Notes: a model not told the origin generated them from the letters alone. 64,000 nucleotides of DNA from Psychrobacter urativorans (GCF_001298525.1 NZ_CP012678.1:682001-746000), one strand, 5' to 3'; positions 46,230 through 55,391 are shown, counted from the first letter of the stretch. Program-made: numbers and translations.

Positions 46230-47175
46230 TTAATTAGTTTTTTTAGTGAATTTTAAACTCAAAAATTTATATAGCTTAATAGCGTAGCTCATATGTAATA
46301 AATCAAAGGCAATAACTAGCTTATGCTTTAAAGGAATATACTTACCATTTAAAAGATATCTTATCAACTCAGGATATCTACTTCTTTGAGAAATTTTAGA
46401 ATTTAATAATACCGTTATTTTATTATTATTTTTAATGTGGTCTATAAATTTATCATTATATATATCTTGAAAAATAACACAAACTTCGTCAGTTACTTTT
46501 ATTGATGATAAAACAGACTTATCACTTATTTTATTTGTATAAGAATTTTCATTAATTAATTAAAAGTATACATTTTAATTAATTAATGAAAATTCTTATA
46601 TTGTCTTTTCTTAGTATTTTTGCTAAAAACAGCTTATGTTCCATATAATTTATACCTTCATCAAAGATAATGTTTTTACAATGATCCATTTTAGTAAGCT
46701 TATTGCATAAACTAGAATGATATTGACCAGTAAGGATGTTACGAGTAAAAGTATACTTATCATCTGCGTAGTGCTTTATAAACTCATCTCCTTTATCACT
46801 CTGTTTCGTATATGCACCGACAGCAATATCTGAATTATTATCGACCATCGACTGATACAAATATTCCATAGCCTTTTCCGCTATTAAATCATCAGCGTCA
46901 ATATGTATTACATATTCACCATGAGCTAATTTTAAACCTTTATCCCGTGCCGCTGCTACTCTAGCATTAGCATGAGTAATCAATTGAAACCTATTATCTT
47001 TTTCACAAAATAATTTAGCAATATTATAACTATTATCGTCAGATCCATCATTAATCAAAATGGCTTCAATATTTTTATAAATCTGAGAAGCTATACTAGA
47101 CAAACAGTCATATAAATAAATCTCAGCATTATAAATTGGAACTATAATCTAAACTAATGGAGTTTCAGAATTCAT
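46230..47175 (-). pseudogene. Broken GT2-family glycosyltransferase
   Basis: From ATG 47175 the frame reads MNSETPLV, a TAG at codon 9, then IIVPIYNAEIYLYDCLSSIASQIYKNIE, the standard GT2 opening. The GT-A motifs follow: ILINDGSDDNS, then HIDADDL as the metal-binding DxD-like site, and CNKLTK later. At about 46600 the frame is stopped by a 28-bp inverted repeat. On its other side the same protein seems to resume (NENSYTNKISDKSVLSS ... KKTN) and runs to TAA 46230-46232. So there are two separate lesions: a nonsense codon near the start and an insertion in the last third. Without them it would be about 300 aa. Confidence 0.82.
46538..46600. repeat. 28-bp perfect inverted repeat inside the GT2 pseudogene
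   Basis: Arms 46538-46565 and 46573-46600 are exact reverse complements, separated by the 7 bases GTATACA. The outer part of the arms (TATAAGAATTTTCATTAAT) is coding sequence on both sides, which suggests a native near-palindrome that gained about 25 AT-rich bases at its centre. Confidence 0.9.
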
Positions 47176-47267
47176 AAAAATATAAAGAAAACTGATACTT
47201 AATCTTATTTTTAAGACATACATATCAACAATGAATTAAATAAATTAATGATTAAAATCGTACAGTG

Positions 47268-47349
47268 TAGACCTCTTACATAAGTCATCACTAACCCTTG
47301 TAACTCCATCAGTGGAAGTCAATGAACTGGCACTTTTGCAAGAGGTCTA
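47268..47349. mobile_element. 82-bp MITE-like or IS remnant
   Basis: The ends TAGACCTCTTACATAAG (47268-47284) and CTTTTGCAAGAGGTCTA (47333-47349) are inverted repeats matching at 15 of 17 positions, with only 48 bases between them and no coding pattern. I could not identify target duplication with confidence. The rest of 47176-47493 shows nothing else. Confidence 0.6.
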
Positions 47350-48229
47350 GTAAAAATTTTGGTAATTTCATAGCAATTTTTGCCAAAATTTCACATAAAA
47401 ATAATTATTTATATTTGAATAAACCTGTTATTAACCATAGCATCGCACAGCCTTTATCTAGTATAAATCCGGAAATAATATTTAGACCAATTAGGTTCTG
47501 TTGAACATTTAAAGTTTCAACCAAAGATAAGCGCAAGCTAAAGCCACTGTATTTTCATAACTTTGTTTAAGCTTATCAAATCGTGTTGCAACCGCCTTAT
47601 AGTTTTTGAGCTTAGCAAAAGCATTCTCTACTAAGTGGCGTACCTTATACAAATGCCAGTCCATATAGTGGTTAGAGGACTTGGTGTTTCGTTTCCTAGG
47701 GATATTGTCACGCGTCCCTGCTTGCTTAATATTTTCTCTAAACGTCTCAGCATCATAACCTTTGTCAGCACATACAAGCTCTGTTGTACTTAAATCTATC
47801 TGATCTATTAAGTCTGGTGCCACACGCGCATCATGAGTGGTGCCGTGCCATCCGATAAGATAAAAGCGAGTGGATTACCGTGAGCATGGGCGGCGAGATA
47901 AATCTTAGTAGCAGACAGACCTGCCACACTTTTACTGATACCTTGCAAGCGCTCATTACCGCCACTGCTATGTTGATGGACTTTAATATGGGTACCATCA
48001 ACAAATATCCACTCAAGGTCTGAGTCTTTGATTAATAAAGTGAACAAGGCAATCAGCTTATTGCTACGAAACCAGCGCTGGGAAGCCTTGTAGACGGTAT
48101 TAGGCTTGCCCAAGTAAGACGGCAGATCACGCCAAGGACAGCCGACCCGCATACGGTAAAGGACACCTTCAACCATTCGTCTTAGATTCTCTTTGTCATA
48201 AATATTAAGTCCTAGTAATATAAGTATTA

Positions 48230-48866
48230 GGGCGCGTCATCAATTAGGCCAAACAACAGAAGAAACCAGATGAATCGCACTAAGGAAATGACTGACTAAC
48301 TTATCATAACGAGTGGCAATCGCACGATACTGCTTAATCTTGGCAAAGAAGTTCTCTATTAGATGCTGTGCTTTATAAAGTTCTTTATCGGAGTCTCTTG
48401 GCTGTAGTCGATGACACTTGGACGGTATAACTGCGTTGCCTTGCACTGCTTTAATCGATTCAATGACGCGGGTATCAGCATCGTAAGCCTTATCAGCAAG
48501 CCAAGTTTGACTAAAATACTGACATTGAGCAATTCATCTGAGCCACACAGGTCATAAGCTGCGCCACCTGTTAGATAAAAGCCAGTAGGGTTGCCTAAGG
48601 CATCTGTTCGAGTATGAATAGTGTTCTGGTAGGTTACGCCAAGGTATGCCTGTCTTATAGCGGTACAGGACAGCTTCTACGAACAAGCGGTTATCCTTTG
48701 CAGTAACACCAACGTCACGTGTTTGACCTGGCAGGATATCTTTAATTCTCTCCCATTCGTCATCACGTAGGGCATGTCGTCTTGTCATAGTCGTTGAGCT
48801 CAAATTCCTAAATAAGATCTAAGTATAGCGTATTTTGAAATATCTCTGCTAATTGATGACACACTC
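48230..48866 (-). mobile_element. Nested IS5-type element, internally deleted
   Basis: Inverted ends GGGCGCGTCATCAATTAG (48230-48247) and CTAATTGATGACACACTC (48849-48866) match at 15 of 18 positions. TA flanks both sides (48228-48229, 48867-48868). Removing the 637-bp element and one TA rejoins the transposase reading frame of copy 2 exactly, which proves the insertion and its direction in time. Confidence 0.88.
48240..48788 (-). pseudogene. Transposase remnant of the nested IS
   Basis: The start (MTRRHALRDDEWERIKDILPGQ, then VEAVLYRYKTGIPWRNLPE) and the end (HLIENFFAKIKQYRAIATRYDKL ... VVWPN) belong to an IS5-type transposase distinct from copies 1 and 2. The middle is scrambled: pieces such as TRTDALGNPTGFYLTGGAAYDLCGSDELL and LADKAYDADTRVIESIK can be read in other frames, but the region with the first catalytic Asp is deleted. 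Inactive. Confidence 0.85.
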
Positions 48867-48995
48867 TAGTCTTGTCCAGTGTTCATCTTTGAGTATAGTG
48901 TGAGACATAGCAAATGATGTCTTTTGGTGTGAGAACTTAAAGATTATTCATTTGCTATTTTTTGCTATCAATTTATGCTCAATGTTTAACACGCC

Positions 48996-50429
48996 CTAGT
49001 AAGTTTTAAGATTAATACCTATCCCCGCGCCTATATCCGTTGACTCAATTTTAGAATCTACTGCCCAAAGTCTAGTAGTAATAAGCGCTTGTGGTTTCAG
49101 CTGATGTTCCCACGCGACATCAATAGCTTTTAGAGTATCGGTATTAGGAAAAGCTTGGTTCGTTTTTCGGTCTGATTGATTAACTTTGGCATACTGCAAT
49201 TTAGTGCTAACAAAGTTGTTGTTATTCAGCCATAACTTGCTACCAACTGCTACACTTTCGGCATCACCACCCAAAGAATAACCCAGAGGATAGCCTTGTT
49301 GATAGTAACCATCTTTATAAGTAGAATGATTATAAGACACCCCTCTTACCTTACCACTAGTACGTGTATCTACATATTCAGCATATAGCTGATAAGGCTT
49401 ATCGTAGATGTTAGAAGCATAATCCGCACCAAGCAAATACATATTTTTAGATGGCAAACCGCCGGCTTCGTCTTCACCCACATATTGCGCATAGACTCCA
49501 GCGGGTACATTGATTAAAGAGGTAAGGTTCATGCGTGCATCAAAGCCACCAAGCTGATTAGCAGGATCTTCTTTACCAGTATCGCCATTATCTCTGATAC
49601 CAGTTAATGCATCAAAGAACGAACTAAAGCTCTGTGGTCTGCCCTCACCGCCCCACATAAAAGTACGCGACGCGCCTAACTCTAACCATGGCAATGGACT
49701 TGCGGTAAAACGCGCCCCAAATAGCTTAGCTTTTGGCACCGCAGTATAATCATCTAGCTGACCACCAAACAATTGATATTGCCATGGTCCTACCCATGAG
49801 AGGTACTTCGATGTAGGCGCTGTTTGCTCATCACGTTGCATAGTGACACCTAGCACAGGACGGCTGGCATCGCCTCGAATGAGACTGCCGTCATGCCCAG
49901 GTCCCCACCATGCTGGTATCTGTCCAGCTACTAACCACTGATTAGCAGTAGTGGCTGCAATGTATGAGCCTTCAAAAGTAACATTGCTACCATCTTCAAT
50001 GAGGTCATCATTTTTTAAATTAGCTTGTAAATTAAACTCCCAATCTGCTTCGCTCAGTCCAAATGCGATACTAGCTTGCTGTCCAGCCAGCTGATTATCA
50101 GCAAAGGTTTGCGGGAGTTGTTTTCGATCGGTCTGAACATAAACTGCGGTAGTAGCTTTGACAAGAGAGTCAGAACTTTGATTAAGTAAATTTTGCACAG
50201 ACTGTAATACTTTCTGTTGGGCTGCACTAGATGCCTTAGCAGACGCTAGCGCTCGACTAATTTCATTAGCAGTCAGTGGCCACGTGCTGGTGCTAATCTG
50301 AGTGACACCTTGTGTATTCAGCCAATCGAGGTCTGACTTAAGTTTCATATCATTCATATATAGATTCTGGGCTGACGCAGCCAGTGACAAAATACCAAAA
50401 CCTAATAAAACACTCAATTTTTTATACAT
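48996..50429 (-). CDS. wzi: Capsule assembly outer membrane protein Wzi
   Basis: Outer membrane beta-barrel lectin that helps anchor capsule to the cell surface. The 477-aa protein has a signal peptide (MYKKLSVLLGFGILSLAASA), an N-terminal helical part (YMNDMKLKSDLDWLNTQGV ... LTANEISRALASAKA) and repeated amphipathic strands, with the Wzi hallmark GQIPAWWGPGHDGSLIRGD near 172-190. It ends in an aromatic residue (LKTY), as barrel proteins do. The stop TAG at 48996-48998 uses the TA target duplication plus the terminal G of the IS; without the IS the sequence reads TAA, so the protein end is unchanged. It is the last capsule gene before the IS block. Confidence 0.93.
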   Translation of the reverse strand: MYKKLSVLLGFGILSLAASAQNLYMNDMKLKSDLDWLNTQGVTQISTSTWPLTANEISRALASAKASSAAQQKVLQSVQNLLNQSSDSLVKATTAVYVQTDRKQLPQTFADNQLAGQQASIAFGLSEADWEFNLQANLKNDDLIEDGSNVTFEGSYIAATTANQWLVAGQIPAWWGPGHDGSLIRGDASRPVLGVTMQRDEQTAPTSKYLSWVGPWQYQLFGGQLDDYTAVPKAKLFGARFTASPLPWLELGASRTFMWGGEGRPQSFSSFFDALTGIRDNGDTGKEDPANQLGGFDARMNLTSLINVPAGVYAQYVGEDEAGGLPSKNMYLLGADYASNIYDKPYQLYAEYVDTRTSGKVRGVSYNHSTYKDGYYQQGYPLGYSLGGDAESVAVGSKLWLNNNNFVSTKLQYAKVNQSDRKTNQAFPNTDTLKAIDVAWEHQLKPQALITTRLWAVDSKIESTDIGAGIGINLKTY

Positions 50430-50531
50430 AATTGGCGACTTCTATAAATATGTAGGGTGATGACATCGTATTGGACTATTAACAGATCTATTGTGTTTTA
50501 GTACCAAATAGTAATGAGGACTGAATATAAT

Positions 50532-51743
50532 CTAACCTTTAATGCAACTATCTATCTTAGTAAATACTATATCTATCGCTTTGATCGTTTCCTTGATTTC
50601 TGTTTCAGTAAGCGTTGGATGGACCAAGAACATCAAACTGGTCTCTCCAAGCTGCTTTGCTATCGGTAATCTAGGTTCTGGGCGCAGACCAGTATTATCA
50701 AAAGCTTTTTCTAGATATACTTCAGAAGCAGAACCAGAAAAACAAGGGACATCTAGTTGGTTAATTTCATCAATAATACGATCACGTGACCAATCCGCAG
50801 GCAGATTTTCCGGCTTCACATAGACATATAGTTTGTAATAAGCATGCTGACAATCGGAAAATTGTGCCGATTTTTCTAGTTGTGGTACAGATAAATAGCC
50901 TTTATTCGCCCATTGCGTACAAGCATCTAAGATTGCATATGCGTTAGCAGTTCGCTGTGCGTTCCAATCACTCATTCGCTTTAGCTGTATCCGACCGATA
51001 ACACCTTGCATCTCCAGCATTCGCCAATTAGTTCCAAAACTCTCATGTAACCAGCGATAACCCGGTGGATGTTGTTTTTCATAAACCGCAGCGTAGCTTT
51101 TGCCGTGATCTTTAAATGCCCACATTTTACGCCATAATTGTTCATCATTGGTGGTGACCATACCGCCCTCACCACCAGTAGTCATTATCTTATCTTGGCA
51201 AAAGCTCCAAGCACCGACATGTCCGATACTGCCAACACTACGTCCTTTATACTTAGCACCATGTGCTTGGGCACAGTCTTCAATCACGTATAAATCATGC
51301 TCATCTGCCAGCGTCATCATCGCATCCATATCACACGGCCAACCGGCTAAATGCACACAGATAATCGCTTTCGTCTTGTCAGTTAATACTGCTTTAATCG
51401 TGTCAACAGTAATATTACCAGTCGCTTCATCAATATCTGCAAAGATAGGCGTAGCACCAGCATTGACCACACAAGAAATACTAGCAATAAAGGTACGTGG
51501 TGTCACAATAACCTCGTCACCAACGCCAATATCAAGTGCTTGTAGCGCCACATCGAGTGCTAACGTACCATTACCTAGCGCTATAGCATATTTACTATCC
51601 GCCCACTCAGCAAACTCTTTCTCAAATTGTCGGCATTCTTGCCCAGTCCAATAATTTACTTTATTAGATAATAATACTTGGCTGACGGCATCCGCCTCTT
51701 CTTGTGTAAAACTTGGCCATGGAGAAAACTTGGTATTTAACAT
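50532..51743 (-). CDS. DegT/DnrJ/EryC1-type sugar aminotransferase
   Basis: PLP enzyme of 403 aa that most likely aminates a UDP-4-keto-6-deoxy-sugar, like PglE/WeeJ/QhbB. Motifs: GNGTLALDVALQAL near 58, TPRTFIASISCV near 81, IEDCAQAHGAKYKGRSVG near 154 and the PLP Lys at 185 in WSFCQDKIMTTGGEGGM. The FGTNWRMLEMQGVIGRIQL block is standard. It sits downstream of the PglD-type acetyltransferase and PglC-type transferase genes, the trio for a 2,4-diacetamido-2,4,6-trideoxy sugar (as QuiNAc4NAc). The matching 4,6-dehydratase is not in the window. Gaps are 101 bases to the acetyltransferase gene and 102 to wzi. Exact product is inferred. Confidence 0.85.
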   Translation of the reverse strand: MLNTKFSPWPSFTQEEADAVSQVLLSNKVNYWTGQECRQFEKEFAEWADSKYAIALGNGTLALDVALQALDIGVGDEVIVTPRTFIASISCVVNAGATPIFADIDEATGNITVDTIKAVLTDKTKAIICVHLAGWPCDMDAMMTLADEHDLYVIEDCAQAHGAKYKGRSVGSIGHVGAWSFCQDKIMTTGGEGGMVTTNDEQLWRKMWAFKDHGKSYAAVYEKQHPPGYRWLHESFGTNWRMLEMQGVIGRIQLKRMSDWNAQRTANAYAILDACTQWANKGYLSVPQLEKSAQFSDCQHAYYKLYVYVKPENLPADWSRDRIIDEINQLDVPCFSGSASEVYLEKAFDNTGLRPEPRLPIAKQLGETSLMFLVHPTLTETEIKETIKAIDIVFTKIDSCIKG

Positions 51744-51844
51744 AGATGCCTCAATAGTTATTGCTAATGCTTATTAATTTAAAAGAGAAAAAAATACAGC
51801 ATTGAAAAACTTGGATTTATTAGAAATGAAACGAGTAGCGTCAC

Positions 51845-52501
51845 TCATGATTTAATTAGTAAACGTGCCGGATTACCTACCACTACTGCTCCAGCGGGCA
51901 CATCTCTAGTGACAATCGCACCCATTCCAACAATTGCACCCTTGCCAATAATTAAGGGTTTATCAGGTGTACCTTGCTTAATAACCGCCCCTGCACCAAT
52001 ATACGCATGGTCATGAATATGAATATTGCCATTGCAACTGACTCTTGGTGCAAAGGTAACATAATCACCAATGACACAATCATGCTCCACGTAGCTATAC
52101 AAGTTAGCCTGAAAACATCTACCAATAGTCACATTTGCACCAATAGTGACAAACGGACTCAGTGCTGCGCCTTTAGAGATGGTGACCTCATCCATAATAA
52201 ACGTAGAAGTAGCTTGAACTTGCCATAACGAAATACTATCTTTCTCTAACTTATTAGCAATCTGTTCGCGAATGGTACTATTAGCAATGGCTATTAAAAC
52301 TGATTTATAAGCATAGTTTAGCGCTTTAAAAGCCTCATAATTCATAGCCACACAGCCGTTTACAAGCGTGTTATCCTGTAATGCATCATCAATAAATACA
52401 ACTCGGCTCTTATTATTTAGAATTGCTAACTGCTCTCGTGCTACTGGCATTAAACTACGACCACAGCCTGAAGCACCATAAATTGCAAACACTTCATTCA
52501 T
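51845..52501 (-). CDS. PglD/NeuD-type sugar O/N-acetyltransferase
   Basis: Left-handed beta-helix acetyltransferase of 218 aa. An N-terminal Rossmann-like part (VFAIYGASGCGRSLMPVAR) is followed by hexapeptide repeats from about residue 104, with the catalytic His at 140 in SYVEHDCVIGDYV and the acetyl-CoA region GKGAIVGMGAIVTRDVPAGAVVVGNPARL at the end. In PglD/QhbA the enzyme acetylates the 4-amino group made by the neighbouring aminotransferase. Its start overlaps the end of the glycosyl-1-phosphate transferase gene by 8 bases. Confidence 0.88.
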   Translation of the reverse strand: MNEVFAIYGASGCGRSLMPVAREQLAILNNKSRVVFIDDALQDNTLVNGCVAMNYEAFKALNYAYKSVLIAIANSTIREQIANKLEKDSISLWQVQATSTFIMDEVTISKGAALSPFVTIGANVTIGRCFQANLYSYVEHDCVIGDYVTFAPRVSCNGNIHIHDHAYIGAGAVIKQGTPDKPLIIGKGAIVGMGAIVTRDVPAGAVVVGNPARLLIKS

Positions 52502-53126
52502 AAATATTCTCTAATTTACTACTATTTTCGATACTCTGTGACCCTCTAAATTTACTCATAGTCGCTTCGCCATCAGCGCTGATACCATCTTTAATAAGAA
52601 CTTTCTGCACTGTTTTGAACAATATCTTGATATCTAACCAAATTGACTGATTATCCACATACCAAGTATCAAGCTTAAATTTTTCTTCCCAACTGATAGA
52701 GTTACGTCCATTTATTTGAGCATAACCCGTAATACCAGGACGAAGCAGATGGCGACGATTTTGCTCATCATTGTATAATGGCAGATATTCCATCAACAAG
52801 GGACGCGGCCCTACAAGGCTCATATCGCCTTTTATCACATTCCATAGTTCAGGCAGCTCATCAAGGCTAGTGTTACGTAAGGTCTGACCAAATGCTGTAA
52901 GACGCTCACTATCAGGCAAAGGATTACCATCCATATCGATAGCATCTTTCATAGAGCGAAACTTAATCATCTCAAATGGTAAGCCTTTCTGACCAGGACG
53001 CGTCTGCCGAAACAATACCGGAGAGCCAAGATTTTTTTTGACTTTATAAGCCGTAAATATATATACCGGCGATAAAACCACAAGAGCCGTCGTTGCAGCG
53101 GTAATATCAAAGAGTCGTTTTATCAT
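52494..53126 (-). CDS. Initiating phosphoglycosyltransferase, PglC-like
   Basis: Monotopic sugar-1-phosphate transferase of 210 aa that puts the first sugar on undecaprenyl phosphate. A single N-terminal membrane hairpin (about 8-30) is followed by the catalytic block: [21 protein letters not shown] near 39-60, [26 protein letters not shown] near 90-115 and [29 protein letters not shown] near 130-158. The DE pair in SLDELPE is the catalytic dyad. Its small size (no PglB/WcaJ-type N-terminal region) matches PglC and Acinetobacter ItrB, which prefer diacetamido sugars. Overlaps both neighbours by 4-8 bases, so tightly coupled. Confidence 0.9.
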   Translation of the reverse strand: MIKRLFDITAATTALVVLSPVYIFTAYKVKKNLGSPVLFRQTRPGQKGLPFEMIKFRSMKDAIDMDGNPLPDSERLTAFGQTLRNTSLDELPELWNVIKGDMSLVGPRPLLMEYLPLYNDEQNRRHLLRPGITGYAQINGRNSISWEEKFKLDTWYVDNQSIWLDIKILFKTVQKVLIKDGISADGEATMSKFRGSQSIENSSKLENIYE

Positions 53127-54265
53127 GAAATTCCCATTGATTTTAACATGGTCTGATTAACTGTATTCACATCGAATTTTTTTTCTACTAATGCACGAGA
53201 TGCTTTGCCCATACTAATAGTTAGCTCCGGATTAAGTATGAACTTTTCCATTGCTAAGGCAAGCTCATCTATGGCCTTAACAGGCACAAGATAACCATTA
53301 TAGCCATCAATAACAGTTTCACGGCATCCCGGCGCGTCAGTAGTGATGATAGGCCGACCCATTGCCATCGCTTCTAATACTGTACGCGGTGTACCTTCGC
53401 GATATGATGGCAAAACATATACAGAGCAAGCTGCAATAGCAGGCTTTACATCACTAAGTTTACCCCAAAAGCTAAATAGCCCTTCGTTAATCCAATCGTC
53501 CAGCTCATGTTGCTGTATGGTGTTAGGATTGTCATCAATCCAACCAACTAAGTCAAATTGAACTTGCGGATATTTTGCTTTAATAATTTTAGCCGACTGA
53601 GCATACTCGCGAATGCCTTTGTCACCTAGTAAGCGTGCTATTAATAAAAATCGAGTACTTAGTATATTGTCTATTTCAGGAAATGGTACTACTATATATT
53701 CGGATACATCTACACCAGAACCATTAACTACTTTGCTTGGAATAACAGACTTTAGAATACCTATATTTCTAAACAGCGCTTCATCATCTGGATTCTGAAA
53801 AAACACTTTTTCGACTGATGATAAAGCTATTGAATAAAGCTGATGCATTAATATCTGTAGATTAGACTTTTTATAATCTTCTGCATCAACCCCTTGAAAA
53901 GCGTATCCCAGCCCTGTAATCAAGGCAAACCGGTGGGGTACACGAGCAAGCTTAGCTGCTAATGAACCATAAATTACTGGCTTAATAGTATAGCCCATCA
54001 CATAGTGTGGCTTAATCCTTTCCATTAAACGGTATAACGTAATTAAAGTTTTGCCATCTTTTATAGGATTAGTTCCTGTACGCTGCATAGGAATATCATG
54101 CAAAAAACAACCTAAATCCTCTAAAGCTTTAAGCTCTACAGGATTTTTTTTTAAATCAGGAGCAGCGATATGAATTTGAAAGCCAGCCTGTTGCAATGCT
54201 TCAATTAATGCACCACGAAACTTTAAGATAGAGGTTGGATAACTAGCAATAAGTAGAAATTTCAT
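53123..54265 (-). CDS. GT4-family glycosyltransferase, PglA/WbpT-like
   Basis: GT-B enzyme of 380 aa that probably adds the second sugar, likely a HexNAc. It opens FLLIASYPTSILKFRGALIEAL, carries RTGTNPIKDGKTLITLYRL near 61 and GYTIKPVIYGSLAAKLARVP near 92, typical of the PglA-type branch. The second domain holds LIARLLGDKGIREYA near 209 and the EX7E region YREGTPRTVLEAMAMGRPIITTDAPGCRE near 290-318. It overlaps the upstream polymerase gene and the downstream transferase gene by 4 bases each. Confidence 0.87.
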   Translation of the reverse strand: MKFLLIASYPTSILKFRGALIEALQQAGFQIHIAAPDLKKNPVELKALEDLGCFLHDIPMQRTGTNPIKDGKTLITLYRLMERIKPHYVMGYTIKPVIYGSLAAKLARVPHRFALITGLGYAFQGVDAEDYKKSNLQILMHQLYSIALSSVEKVFFQNPDDEALFRNIGILKSVIPSKVVNGSGVDVSEYIVVPFPEIDNILSTRFLLIARLLGDKGIREYAQSAKIIKAKYPQVQFDLVGWIDDNPNTIQQHELDDWINEGLFSFWGKLSDVKPAIAACSVYVLPSYREGTPRTVLEAMAMGRPIITTDAPGCRETVIDGYNGYLVPVKAIDELALAMEKFILNPELTISMGKASRALVEKKFDVNTVNQTMLKSMGIS

Positions 54266-55389
54266 TTATATATCCTAGTATTATTTATCTTATATTTGTA
54301 GAATGCATAAATTAATAGATAGATTAAAACAGGCATAAACATCCACTTCTGACGTGTTGCGATACCTAAGTTTGCCGTAGTTAGCGCAAGTATCGTACAG
54401 GTTAGAAATACATATGTAAATAGCCATAAATTCTCGTTGTATATAAAAGATCTAAAATTAAATTTGGATTTATAAACGATATAAATAAATAAGAACAGAA
54501 TTATTGTATTTTCTATACTAGAAAATAAGGCTACTGCACTGTGAGCTTCAAAAGGTAGGGGACGGAATACATAAGTAAACATCTGCATAGGATAGCTCAT
54601 TGATGCTATATCTACAGAAGAACCCCCGCCCTGATTTACATTTTGACGCCCGTCAACATAATCACCAACATCACCTAAAGAAGCATCTTCCAAACCAACA
54701 TATTGCTGTACAAAGCTTAGTGATACAACTAATCCTATAGCAATAACAGGTAAAGTTAGGAGCTTAAACACTAAATTTATTTTTGCTTTAATAATAAAAT
54801 ATACTATATAAGATATCAGCATCATAAATGCGATATGAGGTCGTACCATAAACATAAAGAAAAAGGAAATAGAAATTAATAAAAAGTTTCTTTTTTTAAT
54901 AGCTATAGCATACAAGAATAAACATGTAGAGAAAAATGAAATGGCATCTTTTCCCAAACCCGCACTCCAAAAACTCATAGACGGAATAAAGAAAATCATT
55001 ACCCAATATCTACTCATTTCCTTTAAATAACCTTTAATAGTTAAGTAAAAAATTGCCAATCCTAAAAGTCCAAATATATTAAAAATTAATGTTACATTTA
55101 AATAGGATGCCTCTATTGTTTTTGTAAACATAGAAGATATATTAACAATAAAAGGTGTACCAGGATAAAAAACAAAATCTGAGTAAAATGACCGTCTATA
55201 ATAACCTATAGCATCTGCCGGATTACTTAGAGTAAAACTATAATACACAAAGGAAAAAAAACTATGCCATAAAAAAAGCAAAGTTATTACTTTTATATCT
55301 CTTTTTTGTCTACAGCAAAAACTAAAAACTAAAAAATAAGTAAATATTAATATAATAAAAGTTAGCATGTTTTGATAAGAATCATACAT
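54262..55389 (-). CDS. wzy: Putative EpsG-family polysaccharide polymerase (Wzy)
   Basis: A 375-aa protein with about nine to ten hydrophobic segments and very AT-rich coding. The loop NPADAIGYYRRSF near residue 55 with D/YY, the FWSAGLGKDAISFFSTCLFLYAI segment near 134 and the FMVRPHIAFMMLISYIV segment near 182 with Arg-Pro-His are typical of EpsG-type Wzy polymerases, which join lipid-linked repeat units in the periplasm. A periplasmic loop at about 230-265 contains Gly/Asp-rich DGRQNVNQGGGSS. It lies between the CapK-like and GT4 genes with almost no spacing. Wzy proteins share little sequence, so this rests on topology, motifs and context. Confidence 0.78.
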   Translation of the reverse strand: MYDSYQNMLTFIILIFTYFLVFSFCCRQKRDIKVITLLFLWHSFFSFVYYSFTLSNPADAIGYYRRSFYSDFVFYPGTPFIVNISSMFTKTIEASYLNVTLIFNIFGLLGLAIFYLTIKGYLKEMSRYWVMIFFIPSMSFWSAGLGKDAISFFSTCLFLYAIAIKKRNFLLISISFFFMFMVRPHIAFMMLISYIVYFIIKAKINLVFKLLTLPVIAIGLVVSLSFVQQYVGLEDASLGDVGDYVDGRQNVNQGGGSSVDIASMSYPMQMFTYVFRPLPFEAHSAVALFSSIENTIILFLFIYIVYKSKFNFRSFIYNENLWLFTYVFLTCTILALTTANLGIATRQKWMFMPVLIYLLIYAFYKYKINNTRIYK

Positions 55390-55391
55390 TA

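Larger units (their letters stand above)
47509..48908 (-). pseudogene. IS5-family transposase copy 2, interrupted twice
   Basis: From ATG 48908 the frame reads MSHTILKDEHWTR, is broken by the nested IS at 48230-48866, and resumes as LILILLGLNIYDKENLRRMVEGVLYRMRVGCPW and on. The first catalytic Asp is present (FVDGTHIKVHQHS), as are ADKGYDAE and the HLVENAFAKLKNYKAVATRFDK block. A second lesion is a 5-bp tandem duplication, GTGCC twice at 47840-47849, which shifts the frame after ILSDGT. So this copy cannot make a transposase, though it keeps the catalytic residues that copy 1 lost. Confidence 0.88.
47494..48996 (-). mobile_element. IS5-family element, copy 2, with a nested IS
   Basis: Ends GGTTCTGTTGAACATT (47494-47509) and AATGTTTAACACGCCC (48981-48996) are imperfect inverted repeats, matching 12 of 16, each flanked by TA (47492-47493 and 48997-48998), the expected two-base target duplication. 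Without the nested element the IS would be about 865 bp, one transposase long. The right end lies in the wzi stop codon. Confidence 0.82.

Noticed and set aside
47509..48176. Programmed frameshifting between two transposase frames of IS copy 2
   Set aside because: No slippery run lies at the junction; a 5-bp tandem duplication explains the shift, and copy 1 has a single frame there.
42284..49000. CRISPR array or prophage attachment in the repeat-rich region
   Set aside because: No regularly spaced repeats and no integrase or tRNA; the repeats are IS ends.
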